Positions 10,002 through 17,087 of a stretch of DNA of 64,000 bases are shown piece after piece. Source of the DNA: Leuconostoc fallax KCTC 3537 (lineage in GTDB: Bacteria; Bacillota; Bacilli; Lactobacillales; Lactobacillaceae); contig NZ_AEIZ01000002.1 in assembly GCF_000165675.1 (NCBI RefSeq), positions 90,124 through 154,123 on the forward strand. The letters are read 5' to 3'. How positions within the stretch are numbered: the first letter of the stretch is position 1; every line of letters starts with the position of its first letter. The notes below the pieces were generated by a model. It worked only from the letters and a program-made list of their open reading frames with translations, was not told where the DNA came from and searched no databases. The position numbers and the translations under genes are program-made.

Positions 10002-10553
10002 TCATTTATTTTGCCATTCTTCACGTGTAATACGTAAAAAATGTTCATCTTTATAAAGCTTTAATAACGGTACATATTTATCGACAACCGTCAGTTGATA
10101 GCTTAAACCACACTTTTCCTGAACCCGTCTTGACTGCTGATTACCTTCATAATAGCCAGCCCAAATTTCAGCTAACTCGAGTTGATTAAAACCGTAAAGT
10201 AACAGTCGATTAATAGCCTCTGGCATTAAACCTTGACCCCAGAATGGCACACCAATCCAATAACCAATTTCTGCGCTTTTATCAGTCATAAAAGTTGGAT
10301 AATCTATACTGTGAGTAAATTTCAATCCCGCACTACCAATAATCATATTCGGTGTTTCTTTAAAAGCCATTGCAAATGTTCCAGTGGTCATCAACACATT
10401 TTCAATCACACTTTTACTTTCTTGAACACTGTGATGAGCAGGCCAACCAGCTGCAGGACCTACGCGACTATCTTTAGCATACTGGTAAAGTTGTGGCGCA
10501 TCATCTAGGCGCCAAGGTCTCAATATTAAACGGTTTGTTTCTAAAATTGTCAT
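10002..10553 (-). CDS. GNAT acetyltransferase, RimJ/RimL-like
   Basis: The 183-residue protein begins MTILETNRLILRPW, the typical opening of ribosomal-protein-alanine-acetyltransferase-like GNATs. It has the EIGYWIGVPFWGQGLMPEA acetyl-CoA-binding motif and the late NQQSRRVQEKCG motif. It transfers an acetyl group from acetyl-CoA to an amine, perhaps a protein N-terminus. It lies 19 bp downstream of the DUF4767 gene in the same direction. Confidence 0.9.
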   Translation of the reverse strand: MTILETNRLILRPWRLDDAPQLYQYAKDSRVGPAAGWPAHHSVQESKSVIENVLMTTGTFAMAFKETPNMIIGSAGLKFTHSIDYPTFMTDKSAEIGYWIGVPFWGQGLMPEAINRLLLYGFNQLELAEIWAGYYEGNQQSRRVQEKCGLSYQLTVVDKYVPLLKLYKDEHFLRITREEWQNK

Positions 10554-10572
10554 GTCAATGCCCTACCTAATA

Positions 10573-11262
10573 CTAAGGATTTACTAAATTCTGAAATTCA
10601 CTTTTTAAATCAACGTTCGCTGTTTCTTTAAAGTGAATGAGATTATCCGGCATACCTTGATTTTGTTGTGTTACCAAGACTACGGGACGTCCTTCATGAA
10701 TAGTGAAGAAATACAAATGAGCATTCATCGCAACATTTTTATCTGCCGAATCAGAATAAATCGCAACAATATTATAATCATAATGACCACTACCATCCTG
10801 ACTCAATCCCATATTCACCTGGTGATCATCAACAGCAAAATTATTTTTAGCCAAATCTCGTGGATAACTAACGCCATAATAATTCATTTCGCCAGCGCCG
10901 TTTTCAGGATAATAACGTTTGTAACTTTGCGCCATAGTGACACCCCAGGATGCAATGAAATTATCCAGTTGAGTCAGCTTGGTCGTACTCCATAGTTTAG
11001 TTGACTGCATTTTGTCATCACTTGACTGTGATTGGCGACTATCTACATGACTAGTCGAACGACTGCTCATTGCTGCTGAAGACTGTGTATTCTGATTAGA
11101 GGTTATCGCAGCCTTTAATGTCGTCTGATTTCCACTGTTTTTCGTCTTTGTCGTTTGATTCTTTAGGCGATTAATCGTTTGGTGTTCTAGTGTATAAACC
11201 ATGCCAATTAACAAAATAATCACCATGACTGCAATTAACCATTTGACATATGCACGCTTCAT
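10573..11262 (-). CDS. DUF4767 membrane-anchored protein
   Basis: One N-terminal membrane segment (about residues 9-25, WLIAVMVIILLIGMVY) is followed by a Ser/Thr/Gln-rich linker and a globular domain from about residue 90. That domain matches the DUF4767 pattern: LWSTTKLTQLDNFIASWG, QSYKRYYP, and a late HLYFFTIHEGRPVVLVTQQ strand. The family is common in lactobacilli and of unknown function. The domain would face the outside of the cell. It precedes the acetyltransferase on the same strand. Confidence 0.8.
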   Translation of the reverse strand: MKRAYVKWLIAVMVIILLIGMVYTLEHQTINRLKNQTTKTKNSGNQTTLKAAITSNQNTQSSAAMSSRSTSHVDSRQSQSSDDKMQSTKLWSTTKLTQLDNFIASWGVTMAQSYKRYYPENGAGEMNYYGVSYPRDLAKNNFAVDDHQVNMGLSQDGSGHYDYNIVAIYSDSADKNVAMNAHLYFFTIHEGRPVVLVTQQNQGMPDNLIHFKETANVDLKSEFQNLVNP

Positions 11263-11352
11263 ACGCTCTCCTCATTCACAACAATTCTATTATACTTTTT
11301 CTATTTATGGTGTCTGATGACACTACTTTTATCAGGTAACGTGGCTGTTAAT

Positions 11353-11378
11353 GATAATGTTTCACGTGAAACATTATC
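11353..11378. promoter_or_regulatory. parS chromosome-partitioning site
   Basis: TGTTTCACGTGAAACA at 11358-11373 matches the ParB/Spo0J binding consensus TGTTNCACGTGAAACA. It sits inside a perfect 26-bp palindrome (11353-11378) in a gene-free stretch. It lies about 35 kb from dnaA. No parA or parB gene is in the window. Confidence 0.9.
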
Positions 11379-11497
11379 AATTAGTCGTCACTAGCCAGGA
11401 TATGCTTTATAATATAGGTAAATTGTAAACTATCTACGGTCAAATTAACACCTTAAACGCTTTCAAAACAATTGTTTTCATACAATATTCACTATAC

Positions 11498-11511
11498 GTT
11501 CAGATCTGAAC
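11498..11511. promoter_or_regulatory. Candidate operator upstream of the Xre gene
   Basis: GTTCAGATCTGAAC is a perfect 14-bp palindrome 28 bp before the Xre regulator start. Its size and place fit an autoregulatory operator for a lambda-repressor-like dimer. A cre-like sequence (11453-11466) lies further upstream but matches less well. Confidence 0.5.
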
Positions 11512-11539
11512 AAAAAATACAAAAAGGAGAAGATATATC

Positions 11540-11874
11540 ATGACAACAACTTTTTCGGAACAATTTAAAAAATAAGACGACATCAAGATCTTTCACAGGA
11601 AGAAATTGCAAATAAATTGTTCATATCTCGTGAAACAATCAGTCAATGGGAAAATGATGAGGCAACCCCAAATTTAAGTCAATTGGTACAATTATCCCGG
11701 CTATTTGATGTTTCATTAGATGAACTTGTATTAAATGATTCGTCTCATCACAGACATAATGAGCACCCCACCAATTTTTGGCAGTTTGCTGAAAGCTATT
11801 GGTGGCTCATATTCCCCATCGGTGGTTTCCTATCGTGGTTTATTCCACATATCATCGAGGTAATCAAGCAGTAA
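11540..11874 (+). CDS. Xre-family regulator with C-terminal membrane segment (frame broken near start)
   Basis: The ATG at 11540 has a good AAGGAG ribosome binding site. It reads MTTTFSEQFKK and then stops at 11572. One added base before TAAGA gives LRRHQDLSQEEIANKLFISR and continues in the open frame: a lambda-type helix-turn-helix (SRETISQWENDEATPNLSQL), then a hydrophobic C-terminal segment WWLIFPIGGFLSWFIPHIIEV. Rejoined length is about 111 residues. This layout (HTH plus one membrane segment) is common in lactic acid bacteria and suggests a membrane-tethered repressor. Confidence 0.8.
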
Positions 11875-11898
11875 ATTTCAAATATATTAGAGGTTATC

Positions 11899-12462
11899 AT
11901 GACAACAGATCAAAACAACTATCTCATTCACGGTTACTCAGCAACGCCTACAGCCAACTGGTTTCCCTGGTTAAAAACACAGCTCAACATACATTTGAAT
12001 CAAGAATTAAATATTCTGACAATGCCCGACACCAACCATCCTAATTTAGAAGCATGGCTCGGTGCTTGTGAACGTGATATTGATAGTTCTGATGGCATAA
12101 CATTGATTGGGCACAGTCTTGGTTGCATTACAGCACTTCGTTTTCTAGAAAAACAAACCATCAAGAATGTCAATTTAATTTTGGTTTCTGGCTTTGATGA
12201 CAAAATTGAAACTTTGCCTGAATTAGATGGATTTACACAACAGCCGCTCGATATACAGCAACTATTGCCCAAAATCAATCAAATCACTGTTATATCTGCG
12301 CGGGATGATGATATCGTACCTTATCGACATACTGAAAAATTAGCACGTGATCTGGATGCTCCATTTATTTTGATGCCACATGGTCAACATTTTATTGATC
12401 GCGATGGTACGACAAAGCTTCCCGTTGTCTATGATGTATTCGCTACATTCCGAAAAAATTAA
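11899..12462 (+). CDS. RBBP9/YdeN-type serine hydrolase
   Basis: A 187-residue alpha/beta hydrolase. The nucleophile elbow GHSLGC (Ser around residue 76), an Asp in ISARDDDIVPY and the His in PHGQHFID form the expected triad. The start MTTDQNNYLIHGYSATP fits the RBBP9 family, small esterases of unclear substrate. It lies 24 bp after the Xre gene on the same strand, so probably the same transcript. Confidence 0.88.
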   Translation: MTTDQNNYLIHGYSATPTANWFPWLKTQLNIHLNQELNILTMPDTNHPNLEAWLGACERDIDSSDGITLIGHSLGCITALRFLEKQTIKNVNLILVSGFDDKIETLPELDGFTQQPLDIQQLLPKINQITVISARDDDIVPYRHTEKLARDLDAPFILMPHGQHFIDRDGTTKLPVVYDVFATFRKN

Positions 12463-12474
12463 TAACAGTTTTAT

Positions 12475-12507
12475 AAAAAAATCTAGAAGATATCTTCTAG
12501 ACTTTTT
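12475..12507 (+). terminator. Terminator after the serine hydrolase gene
   Basis: TCTAGAAGATATCTTCTAGA (12482-12501) is a perfect 20-bp palindrome flanked by an A run and CTTTTT. Confidence 0.85.
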
Positions 12508-12549
12508 GTGTGCAGACCATTTATCTCTGAAATTTAGCCACCTAGCTGA

Positions 12550-12579
12550 TTGCCATATCTATCATAATAATAATATTAT
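12550..12579 (+). promoter_or_regulatory. Promoter of the LytTR-DUF3021 pair
   Basis: TTGCCA (-35) and TATTAT (-10) are 18 bp apart. The start codon of the LytTR gene is 33 bp downstream behind AAGGAG. Confidence 0.5.
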
Positions 12580-12612
12580 ATGATAAAAATTAATCAAATA
12601 AGGAGCAACCAA

Positions 12613-13042
12613 ATGAAAGTCCAATATCAAACAATGGCTGAGCTAGCACGTGATACGCTACTCATTGGTGCCAAAGAAAAAACCCTCAGGTCATGTCGAT
12701 TATTCAAAATATTGAGTTTCACCATTTTTCAGTACGTGGTAAATTTTTGGATAAACATTATATGATACCAAGCGCGCATTGTATACAATTCTTTTCCAAA
12801 GACAAAAAATTTATGTCCGCACAACAGAATCAGAATTCATAACAGCTTACCGCTTATACGAACTAGAACAGAAATTACCAACTAATTTTTTAAGAATATC
12901 TCATACTGAAATCATTAATATAGATTTTATCGATCATTTTAGTTTAAGTAAAAATGGTCTTGTACGAATTACTTTTAGTGACAAACAACAAACCTATTCA
13001 TCTCGACGCTATTTAAAGAAAATTAAGGAAATATTACTATGA
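12613..13042 (+). CDS. LytTR-family DNA-binding regulator (frame broken twice)
   Basis: The ATG at 12613 follows AAGGAGCAACCAA. Three frame pieces join when the A6 runs at 12677-12682 and 12804-12809 each gain one base, giving about 143 residues. The C-terminal half is a LytTR domain: KIYVRTTESEFITAYRLYELEQ, then FLRISHTEIINIDFIDHF and SSRRYLKKIKEIL. There is no receiver domain, so it is a stand-alone LytTR regulator of the type paired with DUF3021 membrane proteins. It overlaps the DUF3021 start by 4 bp. Confidence 0.8.
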
Positions 13043-13493
13043 TTAAAAAAATAATTCAGCATACTTGCTTTGGTATATTTAGTGGTACATTCATTGGCTT
13101 ATGTTTTTCTTTGTTCTTTTCCTATTTTTACCAGTCCACAACGCTGCTTCCAGCGCCACCTAGATTTATGCATCACTTTGCCTCATCTTTAAATGCCTTT
13201 GCCATTTCTATTATATTATGGTCACTAATTGGTATTGTGTTTTCTGTTAGCAGCCTTATTTTTCAGAGACTGACTGGAGTATCACTAAAATGACCATCAC
13301 CCATTTTATTATTTGCTATAGTTTATTCCTACCGCTGGCTATTTTAAGTGGCTGGTTTCCAATTAATTTACCCAGCTTTATTTCCTTTACTGTGATTTAC
13401 ATCATCATCTATTGTTTGATATGGACAGTATTTATGTATTCTGCAAAAAAGAAATACAACATCTTAATGCTGCTATTAAAAGTTAAATCATAA
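13039..13493 (+). CDS. DUF3021 membrane protein (frame broken)
   Basis: Two overlapping pieces (13039-13293 and 13290-13493) form one protein of about 151 residues with four hydrophobic segments if the A4 run at 13287-13290 has one more A. The first piece holds GIFSGTFIGLCFSLFFSYFY and the second LPLAILSGWFPINL, both typical of DUF3021. Such proteins sit next to stand-alone LytTR regulators and are thought to inhibit them at the membrane. Its ATG overlaps the end of the LytTR gene, implying translational coupling. Confidence 0.75.
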
Positions 13494-13498
13494 CAATT

Positions 13499-13536
13499 AA
13501 AAAGTGCTACTATCTTGTGAGATCGTAGCATTTTTT
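13499..13536 (+). terminator. Terminator after DUF3021
   Basis: AAAAGTGCTACTATCT, loop, AGATCGTAGCATTTTTT form a hairpin with one mismatch and a U tract. The next 150 bp to 13688 hold no recognisable gene. Confidence 0.8.
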
Positions 13537-13688
13537 GGACAGCAACTGGAAATATATCGTTGTGGGAGAAGAGATATTTATGAGTAAGAGTTAAGAAATG
13601 TATGCTTGTTGTCCATGCATTAAGTATGTCCTTACTCGATTAAGTACACTTTAAATAGACGTTAATCTAACATTAAAAGTCCTCTTTT

Positions 13689-14195
13689 CTACCACACATT
13701 CATCGTTAATTTATCTTTAAATTGTTGAAATACTCGATTTCTAAGTAGAATAAAACTCAAAATAATTTGGAACAACAAACTCACAATCATTTTAATTATT
13801 CTCACACTTAGCAATGCACTGTAATCAAGATGATAAATAGCCGCAATCAGCCAAGTATTTAAAATAAAGCTAATCCCCACCATAACAACAACGTTAACTA
13901 AAATGATGCGTATCCACGTTGGCTTGTCCAATAACCCATAAGTTGCACCCGCCAAAAGTGCTGGTATTAAGAACCAAAAAGAGAATGTTCCATTACCTAA
14001 CAAAGTAAACGTTAAAACATTAGCCAATCCTGCCACAACTAATGTTGCACGGCTACCATATAAAAAACCTGAGATAATCAATGCAATAAATCCCAAGTTC
14101 ACCTTGGCAAATTCAGGGCCAAAACTCAACTTGCCTAATATAATATTCAAAGCAATAAGAACCGAAAGAATTGTAATTTTACGGACATTATTCAT
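13689..14195 (-). CDS. folT: Folate ECF transporter S component
   Basis: The 168-residue hydrophobic protein has about six membrane segments and the FolT-type opening MNNVRKITILSVLIALNIILGKLSFG. The FALIISGFLYGSRATLVVAGLANVL region matches the folate-binding S component of energy-coupling-factor transporters. It would pair with a shared EcfA-EcfA'-EcfT module encoded elsewhere. It follows the TetR gene by 30 bp on the same strand. No THF riboswitch is visible. Confidence 0.85.
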   Translation of the reverse strand: MNNVRKITILSVLIALNIILGKLSFGPEFAKVNLGFIALIISGFLYGSRATLVVAGLANVLTFTLLGNGTFSFWFLIPALLAGATYGLLDKPTWIRIILVNVVVMVGISFILNTWLIAAIYHLDYSALLSVRIIKMIVSLLFQIILSFILLRNRVFQQFKDKLTMNVW

Positions 14196-14225
14196 TTTTA
14201 TTTTCTCAATTTCTTTTATTATTCA

Positions 14226-14813
14226 TTATCGTTTTTTCAATAATGCCAATTGGCGATTAATGTATTTCTCATCTGCCTGATGTAAGTAACAAAAGAGACT
14301 CAATCCCTCAATCGTTAAAATGCAATAGTCAGCTAAGTCTTCAATCTGTTGATCATGCATTTTTTCTTGATCAACCCCCAGCATCAACAAGCCTAATACT
14401 GTTCGACGTGTATCGGCTAAGCTTTTTGTTAAAAATTCTTGCGAACTCGCTGACTTTTCAAAGGCATAATATTCATATCCTGACATTAATAATGATTTTG
14501 AAATATTTAATAGCCGCTGCTTTTGAATTGTTAAGTACTGATCTAAGACTTGTAAAAAGTCTTGTTTATCAATGATAGCAGCTCGAATTGGGTCAAATCG
14601 ATGCTGATCTTTTTCAATTAAGATCGTTTGCATTATTTCTTCTACAGATGAAAAATATAAATACAAACCACCTCTACTAATTCCAGCTGCAGATGCGACA
14701 TCCAACATCGAAGTATTTGAATATCCCTTTTTTAATAAAATTTGTCTAGCTGCTTTTAAAATATGTTGTCGCTTTTTTTGATGTACTTTTTCATCTACAG
14801 TTCTACTCATCAC
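14226..14813 (-). CDS. TetR-family repressor in operon with folT
   Basis: The 195-residue protein has a TetR helix-turn-helix at about residues 12-58 (ILKAARQILLKKGYSNTSML, then AAGISRGGLYLYFSSVEEI) and a divergent helical ligand domain. A perfect palindrome with 11-bp arms lies 20 bp upstream of the start, immediately downstream of the promoter, so autorepression is very likely. Sharing a transcript with folT suggests it controls folate uptake, but its ligand is unknown. Confidence 0.88.
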   Translation of the reverse strand: MMSRTVDEKVHQKKRQHILKAARQILLKKGYSNTSMLDVASAAGISRGGLYLYFSSVEEIMQTILIEKDQHRFDPIRAAIIDKQDFLQVLDQYLTIQKQRLLNISKSLLMSGYEYYAFEKSASSQEFLTKSLADTRRTVLGLLMLGVDQEKMHDQQIEDLADYCILTIEGLSLFCYLHQADEKYINRQLALLKKR

Positions 14814-14834
14814 GCTTTAATCCTAATCCACATT

Positions 14835-14892
14835 ATAAAATGACAGATGTGTCATTTTATAAAATAATAGCATGCCCTACACTTTTGGTCAA
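14835..14892 (-). promoter_or_regulatory. Promoter and TetR operator of the tetR-folT operon
   Basis: On the minus strand TTGACC (14887-14892) and TATTAT (14864-14869) are 17 bp apart. Next to the -10 lies ATAAAATGACA-GATG-TGTCATTTTAT (14835-14860), a perfect inverted repeat covering the expected transcription start. Confidence 0.8.
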
Positions 14893-14945
14893 CTATCAAA
14901 TCAAACAAGGTTAACACCATAACTTAATTCCTTACCCAATAGAAA

Positions 14946-14987
14946 ATAAAAAGCCAGACCGTATTATTGACAATTCGGTCTAGCTCA
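14946..14987 (-). terminator. Terminator after the ECF S component gene
   Basis: GAGCTAGACCG and CGGTCTGGCTTTTT (minus strand) form a hairpin with one mismatch and a U tract, just after the stop at 14992. Confidence 0.8.
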
Positions 14988-14991
14988 ACTT

Positions 14992-15492
14992 TCATATTAT
15001 GCCGTTCACTATAGGTAATCTTTTCACTATGGGTAATAGTATCAAAACCACAATAACACCCATAACATTTTGTGCAATATTACCAGGAATTGAGGCTACT
15101 CCAGCAGCCCAATTGTAAAGCACCGCCCCAGCCAATACATAACCAACAATCATCACAAGTGCACCAATCAGAAGTGCGATAGCTTGTTGCCAATAGCCTT
15201 TTTTAGCACCAATTAAGCCTACAAGCCATCCCTCCAATCCGTGAATAACCAATGAGAAAATCATCCATTGCGGGTATCCGGCGAGTAAATCAAGTAACAA
15301 CCCGCTGGCACCGCCGACAATCAGGCCACTGCGGGCACCACCACCCAAAGCAGCTAAAAAGATACCTGCTTCAACCAAATTAACAAAGCCATTCGTAGCA
15401 GGTACTGGAATTTTAACAATATATGATAATGCAATATTAAAGGCGATTAACAGTGATAACGTCGTCATTTTCTTGATTCGTTGATTGTTCAT
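14992..15492 (-). CDS. ECF transporter S component, probably for pyridoxine
   Basis: The 166-residue protein has five to six membrane segments and the S-component style N-terminus (MTTLSLLIAFNIALSYIVKIPVP). The GFVNLVEAGIFLAALGGGARSGLIVG segment is typical of ThiW/PdxU-like substrate-binding subunits. Because it directly follows a pyridoxine/HMP kinase gene, vitamin B6 or its precursor is the likely substrate (PdxU-like); a thiamine precursor is the alternative. Its start overlaps the kinase gene. Confidence 0.75.
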   Translation of the reverse strand: MNNQRIKKMTTLSLLIAFNIALSYIVKIPVPATNGFVNLVEAGIFLAALGGGARSGLIVGGASGLLLDLLAGYPQWMIFSLVIHGLEGWLVGLIGAKKGYWQQAIALLIGALVMIVGYVLAGAVLYNWAAGVASIPGNIAQNVMGVIVVLILLPIVKRLPIVNGII

Positions 15493-16279
15493 TACTTACT
15501 CCTTGCCACACATGGCCGACATATTGATTAATTTTAACAGCGTGATATATTGCCCGATGCGTCAATTGCTTAGCATCCGCTACTGCAGTTATAATATCTT
15601 TTCCAGATACTAGACCTGCTAATATTGCGGCCGAGAAAGTACACCCTGCCCCATGGTTAGCTTGACCAGCTATGCGTTTCATTTCAAATACATAAAAGTG
15701 ATGGCCATCATAAAGCAAATCTAACGCCGTGTCACCTTGCCAACGGCTGCCAGTTTTAATAATAATATACTGTGGCCCTTGGTCAAATAATTTCTGAGCA
15801 GCTACTTGCATTTCTGTAATGGTATTAATCGATGACATCCCCGTTAAAAGAGCTGCTTCTAAAATATTTGGCGTTATCACCTGTACTTTGGGTAGCAATG
15901 CCTCCCGATAGGTATTCAAGGCAATATTATCATGATCTGAAACAGCCAATTTGGTCATTAATACAGGATCAAGTAGGATATACTTTGTCTGTACTTGATC
16001 TAGATATTTCACCAAATCCCAAAAATTATCTTGATTTGCTATCATGCCAACTTTAATTCCAGATAATGCAATACCATTCAAAGTATCCAGTTGCGCTTTA
16101 AAAATAGTATTTTCTATTGCGTAACGTGTCACGTGCCAGTCCTGTGGTGTCATTGTCACAATATTTTCAATTACAGATAAACCAAACAGCCCGCACTGTT
16201 GAAATGTTCGAATATCTGCTTCAATGCCACCGCCACCGCTAGTATCCGATCCTCCAATAGATGTCACCTTATTGACCAT
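15437..16279 (-). CDS. pdxK: Pyridoxine / hydroxymethylpyrimidine kinase (PfkB family)
   Basis: The ThiD-fold kinase opens with SIGGSDTSGGGGIEADIRTFQQ and ends its core with NHGAGCTFSAAILAGL, the anion hole and catalytic Asp/Cys region of PdxK/ThiD enzymes. The SGIKVGMIAN and KYILLDPVLMTK strands are also typical. It phosphorylates pyridoxine or HMP with ATP. The start has AAGGAGG. The last 20 residues overlap the ECF gene by 56 bp, which is unusual: in the next frame a TAA overlaps the ECF ATG, so a small frame error near the end is likely. Confidence 0.85.
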   Translation of the reverse strand: MVNKVTSIGGSDTSGGGGIEADIRTFQQCGLFGLSVIENIVTMTPQDWHVTRYAIENTIFKAQLDTLNGIALSGIKVGMIANQDNFWDLVKYLDQVQTKYILLDPVLMTKLAVSDHDNIALNTYREALLPKVQVITPNILEAALLTGMSSINTITEMQVAAQKLFDQGPQYIIIKTGSRWQGDTALDLLYDGHHFYVFEMKRIAGQANHGAGCTFSAAILAGLVSGKDIITAVADAKQLTHRAIYHAVKINQYVGHVWQGVSNEQSTNQENDDVITVNRL

Positions 16280-16429
16280 AATTAGCCTCCTTACAGTACA
16301 TTCTCATATAATGTTATGCCTATCTAATGTTGAGCACCCCTTGATTTTACGGCATATTTTATCCTAATTTAATATAAGTAAACTATAATTAAATTGAATT
16401 ATTGCAAGATAACAATAGAGGATTTAAAA

Positions 16430-16786
16430 ATGATTATAACCCATGATATACAAAATTTGGACATAAATGCTGACGAACTAGCAGAAAGAATTGAAAATAT
16501 TTTTACTGCTAACAATCAACTGATTATTAACTTTGATGCCCTGCCAGAGGCGCTTGAAAAGCAATCTGGTGCCTATATGAAATCATTTAACAAAGTGAGT
16601 CAAAGTAAGATTGTCTTAGAATTAGTGAGTGCAACGCTATTTATCAGAATATTAGGTAATCGTATGGTTGAGGTCACATTAGACGATCACATTTTCTTAG
16701 TGGCCATTAACGACACCCATGAACCCTATTTTGAAGCTAAACTGGCAATTAAACTCGTAAAGTTAATGAATCAGCAATTAAAATAA
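16430..16786 (+). CDS. Hypothetical protein of 118 residues
   Basis: The frame is open from 16394, but the ATG at 16430 follows AGAGGATTTAAAA and is the better start. The product is a mixed alpha/beta acidic protein (pI low, no membrane segment, no Cys) with the repeated pattern of hydrophobic strands QLIINFDAL, KIVLELVSATLFIRIL and HIFLVAIND. I recognise no family with certainty; a STAS-like fold is conceivable. It stands alone, divergent from pdxK. Confidence 0.7.
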   Translation: MIITHDIQNLDINADELAERIENIFTANNQLIINFDALPEALEKQSGAYMKSFNKVSQSKIVLELVSATLFIRILGNRMVEVTLDDHIFLVAINDTHEPYFEAKLAIKLVKLMNQQLK

Positions 16787-16874
16787 CGCGTTATTTCATC
16801 AGAAATATCCAAAAATTAAATTGACTTCTTTCGATTATTTCATTTATAATGCTAATTATAGTAAGAGGTTAATG

Positions 16875-16937
16875 ATGTCCATTCAATTTACATCAACTGA
16901 ACAAATTTTACCTAGCGTCGTCGTCAGTGTCTATTGA
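16875..16937 (+). CDS. Leader peptide of brnQ, rich in Val and Ile
   Basis: A 20-codon ORF starts at the ATG at 16875 behind AAGAGG, 150 bp before the brnQ terminator-like hairpin ends. Its codons include Ile-Leu-Pro-Ser followed by Val-Val-Val-Ser-Val-Tyr, so seven of twenty codons are branched-chain amino acids. The Val codons lie in the 5' arm of a hairpin. This is the layout of ribosome-mediated attenuation, here for a branched-chain amino acid carrier. Confidence 0.65.
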   Translation: MSIQFTSTEQILPSVVVSVY

Positions 16938-17056
16938 CGACGGGCGTCGTTTTGTTTTGCCCGTCAATTCTATTTTTGATGGGCAGCTAATAATGGGTAA
17001 GTGAAGCACTATTAACTTAAACCTGATCAGCTGTTCTACAGTTCATCAGGTTTTTT
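16919..17056 (+). promoter_or_regulatory. Attenuator of brnQ with mutually exclusive hairpins
   Basis: Four structures follow one another: CGTCGTCA/TGACGACG (16919-16942) over the Val codons; GACGGGC/GCCCGTC (16939-16965), which shares bases with the first; GCCCGTCA/TGATGGGC (16959-16984), which shares bases with the second; and an intrinsic terminator AAACCTGAT/ATCAGGTTT with T6 (17019-17056). A stalled ribosome on the leader peptide would change which hairpins form. No T-box motif is present. Confidence 0.65.
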
Positions 17057-17087
17057 ATTTGCTAATAACATCTTGAGGAGACTGTTC

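Noticed and set aside
16280..16345. AAGGGGTGCT upstream of pdxK as part of a TPP riboswitch
   Set aside because: Only this 5' piece resembles the TPP aptamer; the CTGAGA and ACCTGA pieces are absent.
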